Below the pieces are notes generated by a model. The model made no database searches, was not told where the DNA came from, and saw only the letters and a program-made list of their open reading frames with translations. From JAYGED01 sp046582565 (GTDB taxonomy: Bacteria; Pseudomonadota; Alphaproteobacteria; JAAXGF01): DNA of 5,045 nt. Both the position numbers and the translations under genes were made by a program. The stretch spans positions 1-5,045 of the forward strand of contig JAYGED010000010.1 in NCBI GenBank assembly GCA_046582565.1, written 5' to 3'. Positions 1-5,045 of this stretch are shown piece after piece (the first letter of the stretch is position 1; each line of letters opens with the position of its first letter).

Positions 1-113
1 ATTCCATCAGGGCCAGCGGTTAGCGCACCGTAGCGTAAAGGCCGAATTCATGACCGTTGCAACACCAGGGGAGTCCATACATGACACCGCACAGGAGAAT
101 TCATTCGGGCGGA

Positions 114-842
114 TCAGCCCGCCATCTCGTCGAGAATACGCCGCGCCGCAGCGGGCGGATCATCGGCGTGGAAGATCGGCCGGCCGACGACCAGATAGTC
201 GGCGCCGAACCGTATGGCCTCGGCCGGCGTTACGATGCGCTTTTGATCGTCGGCCGACGACCATGCCGGACGTATGCCGGACACCACAAGCTTCAGCTCA
301 TCACCGAAACTGGCGCGCAGATCGGCGATTTCATGGACCGAACAGGCCACCCCGTCGAGGCTGTTGGCGAGCCCCAGATCGGCCAGGCGATGGACCTGAT
401 CGGCCAGGGTGGGGCGCATGCCGACGGCCTCGATATCCTCTTCATCGAAACTGGTGAGCACGGTTATGCCGATGACCATGGGGCGCTTGCCGCCATTCTG
501 CGACGCCAGCCGATAGGACGCGGCCATGGCGGCGCGCAGCATAGCCGGACCGCCGCCAATATGAACTGTCAGCATGAAGGGATTCAGCCCAGCTGCGCCG
601 CGTATGGCGCCGCCCACGGTGTTGGGGATGTCAAAAAATTTGAGGTCGAGAAAAACCGGCAAGCCACAGGCGGCGACCGCCTGGACCCCGGAGGGACCAT
701 GGGCGGTGAAGAATTCGAGGCCGAGCTTGATGCCGCCAACCAGATCCTTGAGCGACGCGGCGATCACCACCGCGGCCTCAAGATCGACAGTATCGATGGC
801 GCATAGAAGCCGCTCGACGTTGACATCATTTGAGATTGTCAT
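114..842 (-). CDS. pyrF: Orotidine 5'-phosphate decarboxylase (OMP decarboxylase)
   Basis: This cytosolic enzyme decarboxylates orotidine 5'-monophosphate to UMP, the last step of de novo pyrimidine synthesis. The 242-residue product has the normal length of the short bacterial family, a TIM-barrel fold that works as a dimer. Visible motifs, in order: the N-terminal substrate Asp in CAIDTVD (D17), the active-site Lys in GIKLG (K39), the signature DLKFFDIPNTV with the catalytic D66, K68 and D71, the TVHIGGG strand (residues 92-98), the phosphate-binding loop SGIRP (188-192) and VGRPI (219-223). The loop reads VSGIRP where many homologues have TPGIRP, a mild variation. The ATG at 842 is the only reasonable start: the frame has a stop at 864-866 and no other start codon between. 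The gene ends in TGA. It is separated by 172 nt from the upstream gene and probably has its own promoter. Identification is secure from the motifs. Confidence 0.97.
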   Translation of the reverse strand: MTISNDVNVERLLCAIDTVDLEAAVVIAASLKDLVGGIKLGLEFFTAHGPSGVQAVAACGLPVFLDLKFFDIPNTVGGAIRGAAGLNPFMLTVHIGGGPAMLRAAMAASYRLASQNGGKRPMVIGITVLTSFDEEDIEAVGMRPTLADQVHRLADLGLANSLDGVACSVHEIADLRASFGDELKLVVSGIRPAWSSADDQKRIVTPAEAIRFGADYLVVGRPIFHADDPPAAARRILDEMAG

Positions 843-843
843 A

Positions 844-850
844 CCCCCCC
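844..850 (-). promoter_or_regulatory. G7 tract in the pyrF ribosome-binding region
   Basis: On the minus strand a run of seven G residues lies one base before the pyrF ATG (AAGTGGGGGGGTATG). It is the only purine-rich stretch near the start and presumably pairs with the anti-Shine-Dalgarno sequence, using its 5' part for workable spacing. It is not a classical GGAGG site. A homopolymer in this position could vary in length by slippage, which would change spacing but not the reading frame. Confidence 0.45.
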
Positions 851-861
851 ACTTGCTCGCT

Positions 862-890
862 ATTTAAACTTCCGGATGTCGTTAAATCAA
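862..890 (-). promoter_or_regulatory. Candidate sigma70-type promoter for pyrF
   Basis: Reading the minus strand, TTGATT (885-890) is followed after exactly 17 nt by TTAAAT (862-867). Each box matches 4 of 6 bases of the sigma70 consensus. The stretch is AT-rich compared with the flanking genes. Transcription would begin near 854-857, leaving a leader of only about 12-15 nt before the pyrF ATG, with the G7 tract inside it. A second -35-like box, TTGATA (912-917), lies further upstream, but the sequence 17 nt after it, GAATTT, is a poor -10. This is a pattern call without experimental support. Confidence 0.35.
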
Positions 891-921
891 ATTCGAATTC
901 GCCTTGAGATGTATCAAATTC
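886..921. repeat. Two direct copies of ATCAAATTC upstream of pyrF
   Basis: ATCAAATTC occurs at 886-894 and again at 913-921 on the plus strand, which is GAATTTGAT on the minus strand, with starts 27 bp apart. Each copy contains the TTGAT of a -35-like box facing pyrF. The second copy also begins an inverted repeat, AAATTC (916-921) with GAATTT (929-934). The first sits in the palindrome AATTCGAATT (890-899). These could be regulator half-sites or chance in an AT-rich intergenic stretch. No regulator can be named. Confidence 0.35.
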
Positions 922-995
922 CTCATACGAATTTAATCACGTTTCCACTGTTGACCTGCCCCCATTTTATCTACCAGTTCATATGCTAGTCTAAG

Positions 996-1022
996 CGCGG
1001 TGACTGGTCTCCTATCACCGTG
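996..1022 (-). other. Inverted repeat at the 3' end of the 110-codon gene
   Basis: CGCGGTGA (996-1003) pairs with TCACCGTG (1015-1022) around an 11-nt loop, giving eight pairs including one G-T wobble. As minus-strand RNA, the hairpin includes the TGA stop codon of the unknown gene, and an in-frame TAG follows directly. The downstream sequence CTTAGACTAG is not a U tract, so this is not a convincing intrinsic terminator. It may be a 3'-end-stabilising or weakly terminating hairpin, or a chance structure. Confidence 0.35.
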
Positions 1023-1347
1023 AGGGGGTATGAATGACTGCATCAAGCTCCCTGCTGTAGGTGAACGACATGCCGTCGGCATAGGTCATGAACTGGGGAT
1101 TCACCTCGTCGGTGGCGAATAATCTGGCTGACATCAGAGGCCAATTCCGGTCGTTGTCGTCGCCATGAAACGTGCCCTCGATGAGCACAGCGCCGTCGGG
1201 ATCGGTGATGGAAAATCGCGTTCCCTCCGCACCCGCGTCGATTTCCGCCCGCAGCCGCCGCCAGCCTTCCAAAGAGCCAGAACGGTGCTTGATCAAGTGA
1301 CTAAAGTCGCTGTGATTCGGCCGATCATAATTAATAATCATGGTCAT
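1015..1347 (-). CDS. Hypothetical protein of 110 residues, function unknown
   Basis: I do not recognise a family. The product is small and probably soluble and cytosolic: no signal peptide, no membrane segment and no cysteine. It begins with a polar, His-containing stretch (residues 7-22), then a likely helix around SLEGWRRLRAEID (25-37). Alternating hydrophobic stretches suggest beta strands: TRFSITDPDGAVLIEGTF (43-60, with a DPDG turn) and the segments near 72-80 and 92-106. An acidic HGDDNDRNW loop (61-69) lies between. The ATG at 1347 is chosen because GGGAG lies eight bases before it; a second ATG two codons in has poor spacing. The gene is 156 nt downstream of nuoG and 172 nt upstream of pyrF, on the same strand. 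It may be cotranscribed with nuoG by readthrough, since I see no good promoter or terminator in the gap. It is real by its ribosome binding site, its fit in the gene order and its plausible protein composition. Confidence 0.75.
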   Translation of the reverse strand: MTMIINYDRPNHSDFSHLIKHRSGSLEGWRRLRAEIDAGAEGTRFSITDPDGAVLIEGTFHGDDNDRNWPLMSARLFATDEVNPQFMTYADGMSFTYSRELDAVIHTPSR

Positions 1348-1355
1348 ATGTCTGT

Positions 1356-1360
1356 CTCCC
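1356..1360 (-). promoter_or_regulatory. Ribosome binding site of the 110-codon gene
   Basis: GGGAG on the minus strand lies 8 nt before the ATG at 1347. This fixes that ATG as the start rather than the in-frame ATG at 1341, which would be 14 nt away. It is also the main evidence that this unknown reading frame is translated. Confidence 0.6.
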
Positions 1361-1415
1361 GCTTCGCTTATCCGGGCTGTCTTCCCACCCCTTTATTCCT
1401 AACAACCAACGAGGC

Positions 1416-1429
1416 GCATCTCTCGATGC
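1416..1429 (-). other. Small GAGA-tetraloop hairpin between nuoG and the next gene
   Basis: As minus-strand RNA, GCATC-GAGA-GATGC folds into a perfect five-pair stem closed by a GNRA-type tetraloop, with a possible sixth U-G pair. It lies 75-88 nt after the nuoG stop codon and is not followed by a U tract, so it does not look like an intrinsic terminator. A weaker stem, ACGAC/GTCGT (1445-1449 with 1458-1462), lies closer to nuoG. These may shape the mRNA 3' end or be incidental. Nothing else was recognised in this 156-nt gap. Confidence 0.25.
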
Positions 1430-1503
1430 AACTAACCATTACCCACGACTCAATACCGTCGTCGTTACGAATCCCGATAATCTCAGCCGACCGTCGTGCC
1501 GTC

Positions 1504-4011
1504 TCAGGCGGCGTGGTCCGGCAGGATTTCGACGAGGCAGGGATACTCACCTTGACTAAAGAGCCGGTTCAGGTGTTGGTGCGCGAAATTTTCCGGGATA
1601 AAGGCTAGCCCTGGCGGAAATTGTTTGTTCAGCCTGAGCTTTACCCTGGTTTCCCCACGAGGTGATCGAACAATGACGACATCTCCTTGCGCAAGCCCCA
1701 TGGCCTGGCCTTCGGTGAAACCAATTTCCACATAGGATTCCTTAACAATACCGCTCAGGATCTTCGACTGTTCCGACGTATAGCCCGAGTGGAACCCGCA
1801 ATCGCCGGTGACCAACATCAGCTTTTCGTGATCGACCAGTGACCCGTCCGATCGAGGGGGCATCGCCAACCCATCCGATTCACCGTCGCTAATCATTGCG
1901 GCGGGCGCCGTCAGCGCCCCGGCCTCACCCATATCCGCGAGGGAAAGTCCGCGAAAGGAGGGCACCAGTTGTGCAATTTCCTCAAATGCTTGTTGGGGCG
2001 TCTCCACCCCTAGATAACAGTCAAACGTTTCGGCGACCTGCCTGAGAATTTCAATATTACGGCGGGCGTTCCCCAAGGGGCGGCGTATTTCCCGAATTAT
2101 CTGGATGCGGCCTTCATTGCTGATCACGGTGCCGGTTTCCTCACCGAATGCGGCCCCGGGCAGGACAATATCCGCATGCGCGGTGGTTGCCGATTGATGC
2201 GCTGCCTGAACGACAAGAAGACCAACCGACGACAGGGCTTTTTCCACCAGGTTCCGGTCCGGATAAGCCGTCAGAGGGTCACTGCCGAGAAGGTAAAGAA
2301 CATCCATCTCACCCCGCGCACAGCGCTGCAGCATGGTATGAATGTCCACCCCCGTCTCGGACGGAAGCGGTTTGCCCCAGGCTTGCTCAAACTGACCCTC
2401 GCCGATGCTCCGCCAGCCGGGCAGATGGGTTGGTAAAACGCCCATTTCCCAAGCGCCCATCTGGTTGGAGCGGTCGAACAGAAATTGCAGCGCCACCTGC
2501 TTGCCCGCTCCCTGGAGGCGCCGGATGAACCGGTCCAGCCACTGTAAGGCCACTTTGGCCCGCGGCGCGCGCAGGAGGTCGACGCCAATCAGCACCGTAA
2601 CGCTCGCGGCTGATTTGACGGTTGTTACGGTCTCTTGAACGAAATCCCCAAGCGGCGCGGCCCCTGCGCCCGCCGTCCCAGCAAGCTCATTATCGAGTAA
2701 CGCGATCAAGTGCGCTTCGTCCCCCGGCAACAAGCGCAGATGGGCGCAAGCGTCCTTGTCCAGCCGCGACGGTCTCGCCGATGCCAGGAACAGCTTGCTG
2801 CCCCCCTGCCTGAGCGTCCCCCTGAGCAGGTAATCGCTAACCGGATTGTCATCCGTGACAGTGCTCCCGATAACCAGGATACTGTCTGCTTCAAGGAGTT
2901 CCCCCAGCGGGCGTCTGGTATAAAGATCGCCGAACAGCCTCGGCAGCGCGGCGTACATTCCGGTAGCCCAGCGGTTCGAGCTGTCGATATTGTTGGTCCC
3001 AAACACCATCCGCATCATTTTCTGGAAAAGATATAGCGTCTCACAGCTCTGTTGCGGCGATGCCAAGCCACCGACACGGCTGCCGTTCACAGTAGCCGGA
3101 TCGCCGATATGCTCGCGCAAGGCGGCGTAGGCTTCCTTCCAGGTCGCCGGTGACAAGGTCCCGTTCCGGCGCAGCATAGGGGCGCCGATCCGATCCCCGC
3201 CGTCGATGAAATCGATGCCGTAGCGCCCCTTGACGCAGAGGGTTTCGCCATTGATGCCGGTTTCGTATTTGGACGTCACCCGAGCCAATTGACCGTCTCG
3301 CGCTCCCACCGTCAACTGGCAGCCGGTGCCGCAGAACGGGCAGGTGGTATTGGTTTCAACGAGATCCCAAGGGCGCGCCTTGTAACGGTAGGGCTGGCTC
3401 ATCAGCGCGCCGACCGGGCAAACTTCGATGCAATTGCCGCAGTGGTCGCAGCTGGCCAGGCTGTTCTCGAAGCCCGTAATTGCGGTATCCATGCCTTTCT
3501 CCGCGGTTCCCAGCGCTACCGCGCCCACCACTTCCTCACAAATGCGCACGCAGCGCTGACACTGGATGCAGCGATTGGAGTTGAAGATAATCACCTGGTT
3601 AAGCGGCAGATCCTGGCTATGAAACACGCGTTTTTCGTCGTGGAAGCGGCTGACCCCGGCGCCGTATTCGAAAACCATGTCCTGCAGCTCGCATTCGCCG
3701 GATTTGTCACAGATCGGGCAGTCGAGCGGGTGGTTGGCCAGCAGTAGTTCAAGCATGCTCTGGCGGACTTCGGCGACCTGATCGGTCGCGGTATGCACGA
3801 CCATGCCGTCCATGACCGGAGTCACACAGGCCGGCTGCAGTTTTGGCGCGCCTTCGATCGCCACCAGGCACATGCGGCAGGAGGCCAGCGGCGACAGCCG
3901 TTTCTGGTAACAGAATGTCGGCACGTCGATGCCTTGGGCGATCGCCGCCTCGAGGACCAGCGTGCCATCGGGAACATCAAGAACAATACCGTCGATCGTT
4001 AACTGGGCCAT
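1504..4011 (-). CDS. nuoG: NADH-quinone oxidoreductase subunit G, long form
   Basis: NuoG is the iron-sulfur subunit of the complex I peripheral arm, taking electrons from NuoF towards quinone on the cytoplasmic side. Domains in the 835-residue product: [2Fe-2S] ferredoxin domain with C34, C45, C48 and C62 (N1b); His-Cys cluster motif HPLDCPICDKSGEC with H94, C98, C101 and C107 (N5); a double 4Fe-4S module with C148, C151, C154, C158 and C188, C191, C194, C198; an N7-type site with C224, C227, C231 and C259; a molybdopterin-oxidoreductase-like region (about 277-690); and a molydopterin-dinucleotide-binding-like C-terminus (about 725-835). The second half of the double module is not in standard NuoG, where only N4 is bound, and recalls NAD-dependent formate dehydrogenase FdsA. 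It is not a formate dehydrogenase by sequence: GTNNIDSSNRWAT (338-350) has Ala349-Thr350 where FDH has the catalytic Cys/Sec-His pair. The ATG at 4011 is preceded by AAGGAAGG and starts right at the ferredoxin domain. nuoF lies 32 nt upstream; no nuoH follows. Confidence 0.93.
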   Translation of the reverse strand: MAQLTIDGIVLDVPDGTLVLEAAIAQGIDVPTFCYQKRLSPLASCRMCLVAIEGAPKLQPACVTPVMDGMVVHTATDQVAEVRQSMLELLLANHPLDCPICDKSGECELQDMVFEYGAGVSRFHDEKRVFHSQDLPLNQVIIFNSNRCIQCQRCVRICEEVVGAVALGTAEKGMDTAITGFENSLASCDHCGNCIEVCPVGALMSQPYRYKARPWDLVETNTTCPFCGTGCQLTVGARDGQLARVTSKYETGINGETLCVKGRYGIDFIDGGDRIGAPMLRRNGTLSPATWKEAYAALREHIGDPATVNGSRVGGLASPQQSCETLYLFQKMMRMVFGTNNIDSSNRWATGMYAALPRLFGDLYTRRPLGELLEADSILVIGSTVTDDNPVSDYLLRGTLRQGGSKLFLASARPSRLDKDACAHLRLLPGDEAHLIALLDNELAGTAGAGAAPLGDFVQETVTTVKSAASVTVLIGVDLLRAPRAKVALQWLDRFIRRLQGAGKQVALQFLFDRSNQMGAWEMGVLPTHLPGWRSIGEGQFEQAWGKPLPSETGVDIHTMLQRCARGEMDVLYLLGSDPLTAYPDRNLVEKALSSVGLLVVQAAHQSATTAHADIVLPGAAFGEETGTVISNEGRIQIIREIRRPLGNARRNIEILRQVAETFDCYLGVETPQQAFEEIAQLVPSFRGLSLADMGEAGALTAPAAMISDGESDGLAMPPRSDGSLVDHEKLMLVTGDCGFHSGYTSEQSKILSGIVKESYVEIGFTEGQAMGLAQGDVVIVRSPRGETRVKLRLNKQFPPGLAFIPENFAHQHLNRLFSQGEYPCLVEILPDHAA

Positions 4012-4021
4012 GCGGATTCAG

Positions 4022-4029
4022 CCTTCCTT
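4022..4029 (-). promoter_or_regulatory. Ribosome binding site of nuoG
   Basis: AAGGAAGG on the minus strand, ending 10 nt before the nuoG ATG, lies inside the 32-nt gap after the nuoF stop. It supports the ATG at 4011 and translation of nuoG from the same message as nuoF. Confidence 0.65.
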
Positions 4030-4043
4030 TCCCGGTTGCGCAC

Positions 4044-5045
4044 TCAGTGAAATGGGCATTTTCCATCATCGATGTGACGCTCGAACTCCTCGCGGAAATG
4101 CTTGAGGGCGGCTCCCAGCGACCAGGCCGCAGCATCGCCCAGAGCGCAAAAAGAAGTACCGAAAATGCTGTCGCAGAGGAATTCGAGCTGGTCCAGGTCT
4201 TCCCGTCGTCCGCCGCCGGCTTCCAGGCGGCGTAAGACTTTTGCCGCCCAGTCGTTGCCTTCCCGACACGGGGTGCACTTGCCGCAAGACTCGAGATTGA
4301 AGAATTCCATGATCCGGGTCGCGACCCGCACCACACAGGCGGTGTCGTCGAGGACGATGACACCGGCCGATCCCAGCATGGTGCCGGCGGCGGCCAGGGA
4401 ATCGAAATCCATGCCCACATCGAGGCCGCTTTCCGGGATCAACGGCGCTGAAACACCCCCGGGAATGACCGCCTTCACCTTGCCGGAACGGGTTCCGCCG
4501 GCGTGGTCTTCCACCATTTCCCGCAGCGATATGCCCATGGGCAATTCATAGAGGCCGGGTTTGTTGACTTGCCCGCTCAGGCAATAGAGCTTCGGGCCCG
4601 GGCTGCCTTCGGGGCCGATGTTGCGGAACCACTCCGCCCCCCGCTCGACGATATGCGGCAAATATGCGAAGGTTTCCGTATTGTTGATTATGGTCGGGCA
4701 TTCATAAAGCCCCGCCACCGCCGGGAAGGGCGGCTTCAACTTGGGCTGGGCCCGGCGCCCTTCAATTGATTCCAGAAGCGCTGTCTCTTCGCCGCAGATA
4801 TAGGCTCCCGCGCCCCGGTGCACGTACATGTCATGGCTGAAATCGGAACCGAGGATATTCTTGCCGAGGAATCCCCTTTCATAAGCCTGATGCAGCGCCG
4901 TCTCCACCCGCTCGATGCTCAGGGTATATTCGCCGCGGATGTAGTTATAGGAGATTTCGGAGCCGATGGCATAGGCAGCGATCAGCATGCCCTCGATCAT
5001 CACGTGGGGGTCTTTTTCCATCAGCGCCCGGTCCTTGAAGGTGCC
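4044..5045 (-). CDS. nuoF: NADH-quinone oxidoreductase subunit F, 3' part only
   Basis: NuoF oxidises NADH with FMN and passes electrons through cluster N3 to NuoG, at the tip of the complex I peripheral arm. The frame is open through the right edge: the first visible codons read GTFKDRALMEKDPH, the interior NuoF segment that follows the glycine-rich FMN site, so the Met at 5021 is internal. The 333 visible residues lack roughly the first 90 of a family member of about 420, including the glycine-rich motif. Visible motifs, numbered from the first complete codon at the edge: the nucleotide/FMN-site segment GAGAYICGEETALLESIEG (78-96), the KPPFPA loop (104-109), and the N3 ligands in SCGKCTPCREG, C254, C257 and C260, with C300 in SFCALGD. 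The C-terminus ends in GKCPFH. nuoG follows after 32 nt, so the two are surely cotranscribed. FdsB and HoxF carry the same module; with the N-terminus missing, these cannot be formally excluded, but the neighbour argues for nuoF. Confidence 0.94.
   Translation of the reverse strand, partial: GTFKDRALMEKDPHVMIEGMLIAAYAIGSEISYNYIRGEYTLSIERVETALHQAYERGFLGKNILGSDFSHDMYVHRGAGAYICGEETALLESIEGRRAQPKLKPPFPAVAGLYECPTIINNTETFAYLPHIVERGAEWFRNIGPEGSPGPKLYCLSGQVNKPGLYELPMGISLREMVEDHAGGTRSGKVKAVIPGGVSAPLIPESGLDVGMDFDSLAAAGTMLGSAGVIVLDDTACVVRVATRIMEFFNLESCGKCTPCREGNDWAAKVLRRLEAGGGRREDLDQLEFLCDSIFGTSFCALGDAAAWSLGAALKHFREEFERHIDDGKCPFH

Noticed and set aside
44..102. Repeated GAATTCAT at 44-51 and 97-104, and several GAATTC hexamers in the first 900 bases
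   Set aside because: Short matches without further symmetry or a repeating period. This is compatible with chance.
1..113. A possible gene start or end at the left edge, including ATG at 5-7 on the minus strand
   Set aside because: The ATG lacks a ribosome binding site and only two codons are visible. The other frames at the edge stop quickly or have no start codon. A downstream partner of pyrF cannot be judged from 113 bases.
57..806. Long plus-strand open frame of 249 codons opposite pyrF
   Set aside because: It is antisense to a secure pyrF over nearly its whole length, its protein has no recognisable motif, and no proper ribosome binding site precedes it. GC-rich codon use readily creates such mirror frames.
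951..987. Plus-strand TTGACC box as part of a promoter
   Set aside because: No -10-like hexamer lies at 16-19 nt; the nearest candidate, TATGCT, is 25 nt away, and no plus-strand gene follows.
1368..1550. Minus-strand 60-codon frame overlapping the nuoG 3' end
   Set aside because: It begins inside nuoG in another frame, has no evident ribosome binding site, and its product shows no family pattern. It most likely reflects a stop-free stretch.
1165..1608. Plus-strand open frame of 147 codons across the gap between nuoG and the unknown gene
   Set aside because: It overlaps the end of nuoG and the start of the unknown gene in antisense, and its translation looks like reverse-frame coding sequence plus intergenic DNA.
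1504..4011. Formate dehydrogenase alpha subunit instead of NuoG
   Set aside because: The cluster-binding half fits, but the catalytic Cys/Sec-His pair is missing (Ala349-Thr350), and the neighbour is NuoF-like.

Overview
The window reads as a chromosomal segment of a proteobacterium, most likely an alphaproteobacterium. The support is moderately high GC, a PyrF sequence that resembles alphaproteobacterial forms by eye, and ordinary NADH:quinone oxidoreductase (complex I, Nuo) subunits. The taxonomic call is an inference from sequence style, not from a search. All supported genes lie on the minus strand, so transcription runs from right to left.

From right to left: (i) the 3' part of nuoF (4044-5045), cut by the right edge, encoding the NADH/FMN-binding subunit with its N3 iron-sulfur cluster; (ii) after a 32-nt gap with a clear ribosome binding site, a complete nuoG of 835 residues (1504-4011). 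This is a long form with a full ferredoxin-like double 4Fe-4S module, an N7-type cluster and a retained molybdopterin-binding C-terminal domain, but no catalytic Cys/Sec; (iii) a 156-nt gap with a small hairpin; (iv) a 110-codon gene of unknown function (1015-1347) with its own ribosome binding site; (v) a 172-nt AT-rich gap with a candidate promoter, a 9-bp direct repeat and, at its upstream end, an inverted repeat overlapping the stop codon of the unknown gene; (vi) a complete pyrF (114-842), encoding orotidine 5'-phosphate decarboxylase. The leftmost 113 bases hold no gene I can support: reading frames across the edge either lack a start or stop quickly.

NuoF and NuoG together form most of the NADH-oxidising electron input module: NADH reduces FMN in NuoF, and electrons pass through N3 into the cluster chain of NuoG. 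The usual next gene, nuoH, does not follow nuoG here, so nuoG is the last nuo gene of this transcription unit. Either the membrane-arm genes lie elsewhere or upstream, or this is a diaphorase module serving another partner. pyrF, the last step of UMP synthesis, is functionally unrelated and probably has its own promoter.

I see no mobile element, CRISPR array, tRNA or rRNA. The content is mostly housekeeping. The points of interest are the NuoG architecture, the gene order after it, and the unknown 110-residue protein. I do not see clear evidence of a new biological system.
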